Below, piece by piece: positions 1 to 8,496 of a stretch of DNA of 64,000 nucleotides. The first letter of the stretch is position 1. The number at the start of each line of letters is the position of its first letter. The notes under the pieces are model-generated. The model was given only the letters and a program-made list of their open reading frames with translations. It had not been told where the DNA came from and did no database searches. The stretch comes from Pseudomonadota bacterium. Lineage in GTDB: Bacteria > Pseudomonadota > Gammaproteobacteria > JAADHS01. The stretch covers positions 33,760-97,759 of the forward strand of contig JAKACW010000008.1 in NCBI GenBank assembly GCA_021821045.1. Direction: 5' to 3'. Both the position numbers and the translations under genes were made by a program.

Positions 1-1
1 C

Positions 2-511
2 CTCAATAGCGTCGAAATCGGCATGGCGGGCGACAAGACCGCATTGGGCGACGCGCTGGCGCTATCCCTCGCGCGTTTCGAGCGGCAACCCGAGCGCGAA
101 CGGGTTGTTGTACTGTTTACCGACGGTGCAGCGACAGGGGGACAGACCCATCCGGACAGCGCCTTGGCGAAGGCTGTTGCCACGGGCGTGCGCGTGCATG
201 CGGTTGGAATCGGCGGCGATCGCCAATCGGCGGTTTCCCGCGGCCCGGTCAACGCGCCGGAATTCGTTGCCATCCCGTTCGACGAGGCACGGCTGCAAAC
301 GATTGCCGCGCGCACCAACGGCAAGTATTTCCGCGGCGACGCAAGCAATGCGCTTGTCGAGATCAGCCGGGAAATCGATCGCATCGAGCAAACCGACGAA
401 CCCTTGGAGTTGCCCGAGCAGGGCAATGAACTGTATTGGCTGCCATTGGTTTTTGGATTGCTGTTCATCGCGGCGCAGCACTGGCGCGACGCCATCGGAA
501 CGAGACCGTAG
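2..511 (+). CDS. batA: BatA-like VWA-domain protein, C-terminal part (cut by window edge)
   Basis: This is the C-terminal 169 residues of a von Willebrand factor A protein; the reading frame is open to the left edge, so the true start lies outside. The sequence DKTALGDAL followed by VVVLFTDGAA is the usual VWA arrangement, with the third MIDAS loop threonine and then the TDG strand. A C-terminal hydrophobic segment (LYWLPLVFGLLFIAAQ) is the membrane anchor expected for BatA. The next gene starts 13 bases downstream and is BatB-like, followed by BatD, which is the standard Bacteroides-aerotolerance (Bat) order. Bat proteins are inner-membrane proteins linked to stress tolerance and to MoxR-type ATPases; their biochemical role is not settled. 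Confidence 0.85.
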   Translation, partial: LNSVEIGMAGDKTALGDALALSLARFERQPERERVVVLFTDGAATGGQTHPDSALAKAVATGVRVHAVGIGGDRQSAVSRGPVNAPEFVAIPFDEARLQTIAARTNGKYFRGDASNALVEISREIDRIEQTDEPLELPEQGNELYWLPLVFGLLFIAAQHWRDAIGTRP

Positions 512-524
512 CGGGTAATTCAGC

Positions 525-2147
525 ATGGAAGAGCTGCGCCTTTACCTCATCTGGCAAACCCCCTGGCTCGGCATCGCCGCCGCGCTGGTGCTGGGCTTGC
601 TGTACGCTCTGCGCGCGATGCACCGATCCAAGTCGTCGTTTGCCGCCCCCGTGAACCGCTCGCTCGTTGCTACACAGGCAACCGATCGCCATCGCCATTT
701 TTTTCCCGTGGCTTGGCTGTGCGCGGCGTGCGCGCTGGGTTCACCGATATTGTCCCGCGAGGACTCGGCACCCTCCGCCAGCCGGGTGCGGGACGTTGCC
801 CTGGTCGTCGACATCTCTCCGTCCATGGCCTTGAGCGACGTTGCTCCCACGCGCCTCAAGCGCGCGCAATGGAAAATCGAACAACTCACTCAAAACGCCG
901 CAGCGACCCGTTTCGGCTTGATCGCGTTCTCCGCCAATGCTTACGTCGCCTTGCCGTTGACTGTCGACACGGCGGCCATCACCCAGTTTGGCAACGCCCT
1001 CGATCCGCAGATGGTCGCGCGCAAGGGATCGAATTTACCGCGCGCCCTGGAACTCGCGGCGCGCCTGTTGACGGAGTCCGCCAATCACAGCCGAGCCATC
1101 GTCGTGTTTTCCGACGGCGACGTTGATCCTGCGCTTGCCCTGACACCGCTGCAGGCAAACATCCCGATCATTGCCGTCGGCATCGGCACGACCAGCGGTG
1201 CGCCGGTCATGACCTCTAGCGGCCAAACGCTGCTCGAGGGCGGTCAGGCGGTCATATCGCGCCTGAACCGCGACGCATTGCGCGATCTTGCCCTCGCGAG
1301 CGGCGGGTTCTACCAAGACGCCGCGACCGATGACAGCGACATGCGCCAAGTAAACGCATGGCTAAGCGAACTCGCCGCACGGCAAGCCGTGGTCACGCCG
1401 CGCAAGAGCGACCTTGCCCTTGCACCGCCGCTGTTGGCCGCAAGCGCGGTGCTGTTTATGCTGGCGCAGTTCGGACTGCCGCGCCGAGTCACGCGTGCCG
1501 GCGCCATCGCTCTGGCTCTAACCGCGGCCGAACCGGCCCACGCCGCGCCGTGGTCGGAATTGCTCGCCTGGCAAGCTCTGCAACAAGGCGATTACGCGCG
1601 GGCACTGGATCACTACGCCGATGTCGACGGCTATGAGGGACGCATGGGTCACGGCGCCGCGGCTTATCGACTGGGCGAGTGGCAAGCGAGTTTGACTGCG
1701 TTTCAACAAGCGGAAGCCGCGGCGGCATCGAATGAGCAACGGGCGCGGGCCGCATTCAACCAGGGCAACGCGTGGGCCCAACTGGGCGACATCGACAATG
1801 CTGTCGCCGCGTATCGCAGCGCGTTGCGTTATGCGCCGGGGCACTCTCGAGCCGGCATCAATCTCAACCAACTCACACTGGAAAAGCAGGCCCGCGCCGA
1901 TAGCACGGGCGAAGCGAACATGCCGACGAGCGGCGAGAGTGAACCGCAAACCAACGATGGCCGGACGGACTGCGCTCAACCGCCTTGCGCCGCGCCTATC
2001 GCCAAGCAATCAATCAGCGGTGTTGTTTCGCCCGGCACAGACACTGCTCTAACGCCGAACGCTCCGGTGGCGACACTGCTCCAGCGCCGGTTTTCCCGCC
2101 ATGACTACCTGGATGGGCTGTCCCGAATCGAGACGCGCCCATGGTAG
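525..2147 (+). CDS. BatB-BatC fusion: membrane VWA domain plus periplasmic TPR domain
   Basis: The 540-residue product has two N-terminal membrane segments (about residues 14-31 and 60-77). A VWA domain follows, starting at VALVVDISPSM (DxSxS MIDAS motif, near residue 90) and including VVFSDGDVD. A third membrane segment lies near residue 300. A TPR region (about 355-445) contains GNAWAQLGDIDNAVAAYRSA. In many bacteria BatB (VWA) and BatC (TPR) are separate genes; here they are one chain. Around residues 325-345 there is a hydrophobic stretch ending AEPAHAAPW that looks like a relic signal peptide of an ancestral BatC. The TPR part should be periplasmic. The gene overlaps batD by 7 bases, so translation is probably coupled. 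Confidence 0.85.
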   Translation: MEELRLYLIWQTPWLGIAAALVLGLLYALRAMHRSKSSFAAPVNRSLVATQATDRHRHFFPVAWLCAACALGSPILSREDSAPSASRVRDVALVVDISPSMALSDVAPTRLKRAQWKIEQLTQNAAATRFGLIAFSANAYVALPLTVDTAAITQFGNALDPQMVARKGSNLPRALELAARLLTESANHSRAIVVFSDGDVDPALALTPLQANIPIIAVGIGTTSGAPVMTSSGQTLLEGGQAVISRLNRDALRDLALASGGFYQDAATDDSDMRQVNAWLSELAARQAVVTPRKSDLALAPPLLAASAVLFMLAQFGLPRRVTRAGAIALALTAAEPAHAAPWSELLAWQALQQGDYARALDHYADVDGYEGRMGHGAAAYRLGEWQASLTAFQQAEAAAASNEQRARAAFNQGNAWAQLGDIDNAVAAYRSALRYAPGHSRAGINLNQLTLEKQARADSTGEANMPTSGESEPQTNDGRTDCAQPPCAAPIAKQSISGVVSPGTDTALTPNAPVATLLQRRFSRHDYLDGLSRIETRPW

Positions 2148-3760
2148 GCCGACTGATCCATCGCGCATTGATCGCCATCGCGCTGCTAGCACTCGCGTCG
2201 CCGGCATGGTCGGCGCGGTTGGTCGCCGCCACCGACCGTGCCCAGTTGGCCGTCACCGAACATCTGTCGCTGACGTTATCTTTGTACGACAGCGACACCC
2301 GACTGCGCGCCGAAGGCGTCGCGCCCAACGTCGACCTCACCCTGTTGACCCCCGATTTCCACGTCGGATCAATCAACGGCGGCTTCCGCTACAACGCCTT
2401 TCGCAACCGGGGGCGCGCGTCGTCCGAACTCATTGTCGAACTGTTCCCGCGCCGGCAAGGCATACTTACCATCCCGTCCTTCCAAATCGACGACACCACG
2501 AGCGCACCCATAGAGATTGAAGTGCGCGCCGCCGCCGACGCCGCGGCGCCCTTGGTGTTCTCCCGCTCCGGCATCACACCGGATGCCCCTTACGAGCAGC
2601 AGCAAGTCATCGCCTATGTGGATATGTACTACCGCGTCGAATTAGAGAGCGCCAAACTGGGCGGCGACCTTGAAACCGAACCGCCGGCCCTCGAACTGCT
2701 GGAGCACTACCGCCTGCCCAACAGCGAACGCCAAGAAAGCGTCGAGGGCATCCAGTACAACGTATTGCGCAGCGCCTGGGCGCTCTTTCCCAAAGGCACC
2801 GAACCGCTGCGCCTGTACTTCCCCGATGTGTGGGTGGTCACGCGTCAAGGCGAAAAACGGCGCCTGCCCCATGATATCGCCACGATCGCGCCGCGCGACC
2901 TGCCGGCCGCCGCGCAGGGCCTGCCCGTGGGCGAAGTGACCGCCGAAGTAACCGCGCCTTCCGCAACGCTCGCCTTCGGCCAAGCCGCGTCATGGCAAAT
3001 TCGACTACGCGGCGCCGTTTCCAGTCGCGCGCTGCCGCAGCGACTGGCAATCGCTACATCGGCGGGTGCCGCGCCGTTCCAAGATCAAGCCGAAATTACC
3101 CGGCAAGACTCTCCGACTGAAGTCCAGCACAGCGCGACCTACACCGCGACCGTGGTGGGCGCCACGGCGGGCCCCATCGATCTAGCGCCGCTGCGCTTCC
3201 GTTTCTTCAACCCGCGAACGGGAACAGTCGAACAGCGCGAACAGGCCCTCGGCGGCGTCAACGTCGAAGTCAAATCCGACACTCAAACGACCAACGCGGC
3301 GGCCCCACCCGTCGCGACAACGACCCAGAATGGAGGACTGCTTTGGCCGGCATTGACAGCGATGTTTGGTGGCCTGTGGTTGGCAACGGTCGTGGCTGCG
3401 CTAGCGATGTGGGTGCGTTTGCAGCGCGTGGAATCGCAAAACACGCCGATACAGCCCACACCACGCCCATCGACCCGACCGCTGCTCGACCGCTTGGCGA
3501 ACCTGCTGCACTCCCAGAATCTTGACGAAGGCATCCGGACCCTTGAGCGAGAGCGCGGCCCGCAGGCAGAGTTGCGAACGATCGTGCGCGACGTTCAAAC
3601 GTACTACTTCGGCGCGGAAAAGGCGGGGAACGAAACCGAGCTACTGCAACGAATCGAAGCGTGGGCGCGCAGCAATCCGACCCAGCAGACGCGGACCAAC
3701 GGCAGCGATGCTTGGGATCCGCGCAACGCGCTTGAACCGCGGTCTCGAGCGAAACATTAG
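2141..3760 (+). CDS. batD: BatD-like membrane-anchored protein
   Basis: This 539-residue protein begins with a signal peptide (MVGRLIHRALIAIALLALAS, cleavage near PAWSA). A long beta-rich periplasmic region follows, with one membrane segment near residues 400-425 (LLWPALTAMFGGLWLATVV) and a cytoplasmic helical tail. This is the layout of BatD proteins (oxygen-tolerance family), and the position directly after a BatB/BatC gene with a 7-base overlap supports the call. No catalytic motif is visible. It is probably an accessory of the membrane VWA complex. The gene is the last of the operon; a 65-bp gap separates it from the convergent phosphatase gene, without an evident terminator hairpin. Confidence 0.8.
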   Translation: MVGRLIHRALIAIALLALASPAWSARLVAATDRAQLAVTEHLSLTLSLYDSDTRLRAEGVAPNVDLTLLTPDFHVGSINGGFRYNAFRNRGRASSELIVELFPRRQGILTIPSFQIDDTTSAPIEIEVRAAADAAAPLVFSRSGITPDAPYEQQQVIAYVDMYYRVELESAKLGGDLETEPPALELLEHYRLPNSERQESVEGIQYNVLRSAWALFPKGTEPLRLYFPDVWVVTRQGEKRRLPHDIATIAPRDLPAAAQGLPVGEVTAEVTAPSATLAFGQAASWQIRLRGAVSSRALPQRLAIATSAGAAPFQDQAEITRQDSPTEVQHSATYTATVVGATAGPIDLAPLRFRFFNPRTGTVEQREQALGGVNVEVKSDTQTTNAAAPPVATTTQNGGLLWPALTAMFGGLWLATVVAALAMWVRLQRVESQNTPIQPTPRPSTRPLLDRLANLLHSQNLDEGIRTLERERGPQAELRTIVRDVQTYYFGAEKAGNETELLQRIEAWARSNPTQQTRTNGSDAWDPRNALEPRSRAKH

Positions 3761-3825
3761 GTAATCTCTTCCGCTCCCACATTGGTCACGCCGCTGCCGG
3801 TCAATTGATCAGAGAGACGTTCGAA

Positions 3826-5571
3826 TCATTCGGTGGGTGAGAACTTGCTGTAAAACACGGCTTCGACCTTATTGCCCGGCGGCTCGTAGCGCAGCGACTC
3901 GCACAGGGCGGCGACCAAGGCGATACCGCGTCCCGAGTGCTCCGGAGTCGACCGCGCCGTCGCATCGCTCGCGTAGTCGAAGCCAGGACCGCTGTCCTCC
4001 ACCGATACGGTTACCCGCACGCCGGACAAGAACGCTTTAACCAGCAAACGAATACTCACATATCCGGAAACCAGCGCGGCGAGCTTCTCCTGGCGTTGAT
4101 TCAGGTAGTTTATGAATCCGTCTTCCGATTCCTTGTCGACCGAGCTGAGGCCGAGCACGCCATGATCGACCGCGTTCGCGTAGAGTTCCGTCAGAATGGT
4201 GTACAGCACCTGGTAATCCACCTGCTCGCCGACGAGTTCGCGAATATTTCCCAACAGCAGCGGCACCGGATCCGCCTTCGCCAAACGCGCGCCATGCACC
4301 GTGACCTGCAACTCGACGGCATCGTGAGTGGCGCTCGTTTTCGAGTCCACCAGCAGGTCGCCCAACTCTTTGGGGTCGCGACCGGACAAGATGCTGTCCC
4401 AAATGGGCAGGATCTCGGGCTTGCACGGGATCTCCACCAAACTGATATCGTCGCGCTGTTCGACGCCGGCGCAGAACGCCTGCAACTCCCGAGCGACGGC
4501 ATCGACCGCAGACATTCCGCTGTCTCGGCGCGTAATCGCATCGACAACGCGATCCGATCCGAAGTCGTCGCCCTCGGCGCCGCGCGCTTCCCAGACGCCG
4601 TCCGAGCAGATCACCAATGAATCGCCCCAATCCAGTTTTACGGTCTCGCCGATCTGCGCAATGGGGATGAGGGAATCGATTCCCAAGGGGGCGAACTGGG
4701 AGTCGATGCGGCGCTTGATTTCCCGCGTCGATCCCGCAATGTGGTAAATCTCCGGCATGGCGAAGTTGAAAACCCGGGCATAGCGCAGATTCGAGGAGAG
4801 CTGCACATAGCCGGCGGTCAGGAACATTCCGGAGGGCAGCAGTTGATGGAGTTGGGTGTTGATGCGCGCGAGAATTTCGTCGCCCGTGTGGCCTTTCGCC
4901 ACCATGTCCCGAAAGATCTGCGCGGTCGGGACGGCGCCGAGCGCCGCCGCGAGGCCGTGGCCAGTGAAATCGCCGAGCAAAACGTGTAAGTCACGACCGG
5001 GCCCATATGCTGTCAACAGCACATCGCCAGAGAATGTTCCGGCCGGCTTCAAGATATGGGGAAGCTTGTTCAGCGCGACGTTTCCCGCCATCACGACGCC
5101 GCTAAACACCTCTTCCGCTATTTCTTCGTCACGCCGCGACCGATCGTATAAGCGCGTTACTTCCTCGTGCAAGCTGCGAATCCGCATCATGGCATTGATC
5201 TTCGAGGTCAAGATCAATTCATCGAAGGGTTTAGTCAGAACGTCGTCACCGCCAACCTCCAGACAGCGGGCCAAGCTTTCCTCGTCGGCCATTGCGGTGA
5301 GTACGATGACGGGAACGAAATGGCGCCCGCAAAGCGCCTTGATGCGGCGGGTCGCCTCATAGCCGTCCATCCGCGGCATCATGACGTCCATGAAGACGAT
5401 GTCGGGCGCCAGCGCCTCGAATTTGTCCACGGCCTCGACACCATTGGCCGCTTCAGCCACCACGAAGCCGTTCTGCTTGAGCAGGGCGGCAAGCACCAGG
5501 CGATTGATATCCTCGTCATCAACCACCAGCGCCGTCGGCTTGGAGTGCGGATGTTTCGTGGCGGAGTTCAC
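3826..5571 (-). CDS. Response regulator fused to PP2C/SpoIIE phosphatase and anti-sigma-type HATPase
   Basis: A 581-residue, three-domain signalling protein. Residues about 12-130 form a receiver domain (VVDDEDINR acidic pocket, phospho-acceptor Asp in IVFMDVMMPRMDG, Lys in TKPFDE). Residues about 160-400 are a PPM/SpoIIE-type Ser/Thr phosphatase, with metal-binding aspartates in GDFTGHG, CSDGVWEAR and RDDISLVEIP. Residues about 430-575 are a GHKL ATPase of the anti-sigma type (ELYANAVDHG, EDSGPGFD, SGRGIALV). The design matches HsbR/RsbU-like partner-switching regulators. They control an anti-anti-sigma STAS protein by phosphorylation and dephosphorylation. No STAS or sigma gene is adjacent. 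The start is GTG, supported by GAAGGGG four bases upstream; no suitable ATG exists. Confidence 0.88.
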   Translation of the reverse strand: MNSATKHPHSKPTALVVDDEDINRLVLAALLKQNGFVVAEAANGVEAVDKFEALAPDIVFMDVMMPRMDGYEATRRIKALCGRHFVPVIVLTAMADEESLARCLEVGGDDVLTKPFDELILTSKINAMMRIRSLHEEVTRLYDRSRRDEEIAEEVFSGVVMAGNVALNKLPHILKPAGTFSGDVLLTAYGPGRDLHVLLGDFTGHGLAAALGAVPTAQIFRDMVAKGHTGDEILARINTQLHQLLPSGMFLTAGYVQLSSNLRYARVFNFAMPEIYHIAGSTREIKRRIDSQFAPLGIDSLIPIAQIGETVKLDWGDSLVICSDGVWEARGAEGDDFGSDRVVDAITRRDSGMSAVDAVARELQAFCAGVEQRDDISLVEIPCKPEILPIWDSILSGRDPKELGDLLVDSKTSATHDAVELQVTVHGARLAKADPVPLLLGNIRELVGEQVDYQVLYTILTELYANAVDHGVLGLSSVDKESEDGFINYLNQRQEKLAALVSGYVSIRLLVKAFLSGVRVTVSVEDSGPGFDYASDATARSTPEHSGRGIALVAALCESLRYEPPGNKVEAVFYSKFSPTE

Positions 5572-5711
5572 GGCGCCCCTTCAGAACAAAAGTTGGAAGT
5601 GCAACACTGGGTTAACGGCGGCGGGAATCCTCCGCAAGAGGCTGAAAACAGGGGGCGAATGTAAAATTCGAGCAAATCCGCCTGCGAGGGGGCGAATCGG
5701 CCCGCGTCGTG

Positions 5712-6434
5712 TCAGCGAATCGTCGAGGGCGACGGCGCGATCAGATCGTGATTAGGTTGAGTGGCCGAAGGAAAATCCGCATTTAAACTATTACGATCCT
5801 CCCAACGCTGCCCTTGCTCGGCGAGCCATTGGGCTTCGGCCTTGGGCAACGGTCCGCGCTTTAGCTCCTCCCCCCACTCCCACAATGCCGAGCGCGCCTT
5901 TTTGACGTAGGGGTCATCCGGCGGCGCGAGGTGGATGTAACTGCGCATTGCACCCAGGGCCGCCTCTTTGTCGCCCAGTTTCTCCAACGCCACGGCCAGG
6001 CCCCAATAGGCATTGCCTTGATAGGCATTGAGTCGAATCGCATTGGCGAAAAAGTCTCCGGCCGCCTTATATTTGTTCAGTCCCAACAATGCAAAGCCCA
6101 TGTTGACGTGGGCTTCGGGCATGTTTGGCGAAAGCTCGATCACACGGTGCAGGGCCGTCACCGCAAACTCGTACTGCTTGGCGTGCAACATCGCCACGGC
6201 CTGCTCGAACCGCGTATTGAGCTGGTTCATGCGCGCTTGTTTGGCGTGGCCTTGGGGGTCGAGGGCGGGATCGATTGCCTGAACTCCCGCCACCGTTGCG
6301 CTCGGGGTGCTGAACGCAAACTCGGGACGCTGGACGAAACCGAATAGCATGGCCAGTGCGGCAACCAACAGTCCAAGGCCGATCACGCCCGCGTAGCGTT
6401 CTTGTTTTGACTCCATTGCCAGTACGCTATTCAT
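5712..6434 (-). CDS. Membrane-anchored TPR protein of the cytochrome-maturation operon
   Basis: A 240-residue protein with one N-terminal membrane segment (YAGVIGLGLLVAALAMLFGF) and about three TPR-like helical pairs between residues 65 and 175. One of them contains AHVNMGFALLGLNKYKAAGDFF. The rest should be periplasmic. The ATG at 6434 overlaps the TGA of the CcsA gene by one base; an in-frame GTG one codon upstream (6437) is an alternative. Position after ResB and CcsA suggests a periplasmic apocytochrome-holding or assembly role comparable to the TPR part of CcmI/CcmH, but this is inference. It is the last gene of the long minus-strand locus. Confidence 0.75.
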   Translation of the reverse strand: MNSVLAMESKQERYAGVIGLGLLVAALAMLFGFVQRPEFAFSTPSATVAGVQAIDPALDPQGHAKQARMNQLNTRFEQAVAMLHAKQYEFAVTALHRVIELSPNMPEAHVNMGFALLGLNKYKAAGDFFANAIRLNAYQGNAYWGLAVALEKLGDKEAALGAMRSYIHLAPPDDPYVKKARSALWEWGEELKRGPLPKAEAQWLAEQGQRWEDRNSLNADFPSATQPNHDLIAPSPSTIR

Positions 6435-7288
6435 CACACCACGCCCTTGTGCGCCGCTTCACTGTAAAACGGAAAACCGAAATAAGTAAAAAATGCGAAT
6501 ACGAACAATCCGACAATCGCGGCGGAACTCCACAGCGTCGGGACGCGATAAGTGAAGCGAATGTGCAACGCCATCCCCAGAGCCAGCCAGTTGATGAACG
6601 CCGACGTCTCCAGGGGATCCCAAGCCCAGTAGCGTCCCCATGCATCCTGCGCCCACACCGCGCCAGCGATCAACATCAGACTTTCGAACACCAAAGCCAG
6701 CAGCATGAAGCGCCACGCGTGGTTGTCCAATACATCGTCGTCCGGCAGTACCCGCAAATACGGCGCAAGGCGCTTGACTCGACGCAACAAGACGATACCG
6801 GCGAAACCGGTTCCGATCAGGCAAAACGCCAGGAAAAACTTGCCGAAGCCGACATGAGCCCATTTCCAATTGTTGAAGTATGTCGGCGGATTGGGCACGG
6901 CGGTCGGCTCGAGAACGAGCACCCAGAGGCCCAACACCCAAAGTATCGGCAATACGACAACCGAGGTGGGGCGCAACACCGGGAAACGCCAATAGGCAAC
7001 GACGTAAACCAGCCCAAGGCTGAACAACTGACTGACGATCAGCTCAAAAAGATTTACGAAAGGTCCGTGGCCGATGCGAATCCAGCGCTCGGCCAGCGAA
7101 ATCGTCAACAATGCCACGCCGACGACAAGCAGCGTCAGGACAGCATTTTCTTGCCCCCGCACCGCCATAGCACCTGCCGAGCGGGCATGGGCGACCTGGA
7201 CGCTGCGAAACGCCGCGAAGGTCGCCAGCGCATACGCGGCCAGTCCCGCCCACAACCACGGCAATTCTGTCGCGTGACCGTCCATCAT
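6434..7288 (-). CDS. ccsA: Cytochrome c biogenesis protein CcsA (System II haem lyase/transporter)
   Basis: This 284-residue polytopic membrane protein has about eight hydrophobic helices. The tryptophan-rich WWD signature is clear near residues 212-226 (WAQDAWGRYWAWDPLE), followed by HIRF, whose His is a likely haem ligand. A further conserved His lies in IRIGHGPF. CcsA and ResB/CcsB together carry haem across the membrane and attach it to CXXCH motifs of apocytochromes. The start codon overlaps the TGA of the ResB gene by one base (TGATG), a sign of coupled translation. The presence of a ResB-CcsA pair right behind a 24-haem gene set suggests dedicated maturation capacity. Confidence 0.9.
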   Translation of the reverse strand: MMDGHATELPWLWAGLAAYALATFAAFRSVQVAHARSAGAMAVRGQENAVLTLLVVGVALLTISLAERWIRIGHGPFVNLFELIVSQLFSLGLVYVVAYWRFPVLRPTSVVVLPILWVLGLWVLVLEPTAVPNPPTYFNNWKWAHVGFGKFFLAFCLIGTGFAGIVLLRRVKRLAPYLRVLPDDDVLDNHAWRFMLLALVFESLMLIAGAVWAQDAWGRYWAWDPLETSAFINWLALGMALHIRFTYRVPTLWSSAAIVGLFVFAFFTYFGFPFYSEAAHKGVV

Positions 7289-8331
7289 CAGACCACCCTT
7301 CCCGTCGTCGGACGGGGATCGTCCGCAACCGGCACTCGTCCGCCGACCGGATCGGCGGCGCGCAACGGCTGCAGGGAAAACTTGCGCCGAAAGTGGATGA
7401 ACAAACCAAGCACGCTCAGCATGGACGCGCCGAACAGCGCATGCAGCGTGGGGTCATAAAAAATCTTATAGCCCATCCAGGTCGCCAAGTGATCGTAAGT
7501 CAGATCGCCGCCGCCGACGGCGGCCGTTTCGCCGGGCCGCAGTTCGATTCTGCTGTCGCCAACAAACACCACCAAGGTACTCTCCGGCGTCTTCTCGTTA
7601 AGTATCCACGCATTTTTTTCATCGAGCCCGGTATCCATGCGCAGCCACAATCGCACGGTTTCCCCTGTAGGCGTCGTCCAATCGTTTTCTTGTTTGTGCT
7701 CGAACAAGGGATAGGACGGCATATGCACGGCGCCCTGCATGCTCGAACCATCGATGCCCTTCCAGGTCAGCACCGGCGCGAACCCCTTGTTGAATGACGT
7801 ATAGAAACGATAGCCGTCGATGACGAGGGGGCGATCGTCGCCGACGACTTTGTCTTGCCAAGAACCGTCGTCACCTTTCACGCGCACATAGCTGTGGGTC
7901 AAGCCGCGTACCATTCCCGGGTGATACTCCACGGTGTAACGTCCTTGCACGAATTCGATGTGATGCAGATCGTCTGAGTGCAGCGGCCCCTTCTTAACGT
8001 TGAGAGTATCCTCCACGCCGAACACGTTGCCCTCCAGCATCTCGACATGGGCCTCGAAGAACGTCAGTCGTCCAACGGCGGCGAGAACGGCTATGGACAG
8101 CAAGCCCACATGGAACACCAACAAGCCGCCTCGGCGGTAAATCCGCGAGTTGGTGGTGATGGCCACCAGCAGGCTCACCGCAAGAAAGGCCAGCGGCCCG
8201 GCGAGGTACCAAGCCGAGACCGATTCCGGATTGCCGTAGCTCATCACCGAACCGACGCCCAGCGCAACCATGCCAATGATGGCTGTCTTGGGCGAGCCGA
8301 GAGACTTAATCGATTTGACAAAAGTGTTCAT
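7288..8331 (-). CDS. resB: ResB/CcsB-like cytochrome c biogenesis protein
   Basis: A 347-residue ResB-family protein. Three membrane segments occur in the first 90 residues (including SAWYLAGPLAFLAVSLLVAI and GGLLVFHVGLLSIAVLAAV). A periplasmic domain of about 200 residues follows, then a final membrane segment near residue 305. GDLTYDHLATWMGYKIFYDP just before the last helix is typical of ResB. Its role is to act with CcsA in delivering and ligating haem to c-type apocytochromes. The gene starts 165 bp after the undecaheme cytochrome gene, the gap being filled by a REP cluster, and is coupled to ccsA. Confidence 0.85.
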   Translation of the reverse strand: MNTFVKSIKSLGSPKTAIIGMVALGVGSVMSYGNPESVSAWYLAGPLAFLAVSLLVAITTNSRIYRRGGLLVFHVGLLSIAVLAAVGRLTFFEAHVEMLEGNVFGVEDTLNVKKGPLHSDDLHHIEFVQGRYTVEYHPGMVRGLTHSYVRVKGDDGSWQDKVVGDDRPLVIDGYRFYTSFNKGFAPVLTWKGIDGSSMQGAVHMPSYPLFEHKQENDWTTPTGETVRLWLRMDTGLDEKNAWILNEKTPESTLVVFVGDSRIELRPGETAAVGGGDLTYDHLATWMGYKIFYDPTLHALFGASMLSVLGLFIHFRRKFSLQPLRAADPVGGRVPVADDPRPTTGRVV

Positions 8332-8368
8332 ACAAAAATCGGGTTAATCCGACCTCAAGACTTACCTT

Positions 8369-8480
8369 GTGGGAGCGATTTCCTACCGCGATTCTTCGCC
8401 GATTCAACCGCGGAACGATTCGCTCCCACACATAAAAAGCCGAACTAGCGTGGTGTAGGAGCGATTTCCAACCGCGATTG
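8369..8480. repeat. REP-type repeat cluster 1
   Basis: Three REP cores lie in tandem and inverted order: GTGGGAGCGATTTCCTACCG, an inverted copy ending CGCTCCCACA, and GTAGGAGCGATTTCC. Each core can fold through GCG(G/A)/(C/T)CGC-type stems. The cluster separates the undecaheme cytochrome gene from resB and could attenuate or stabilise transcripts between them. Confidence 0.85.
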
Positions 8481-8496
8481 TGAGCGCCTCCAATCC

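Noticed and set aside
3806..3830. Possible tRNA 3' end (GTTCGAATC)
   Set aside because: No cloverleaf or acceptor stem can be formed around it.
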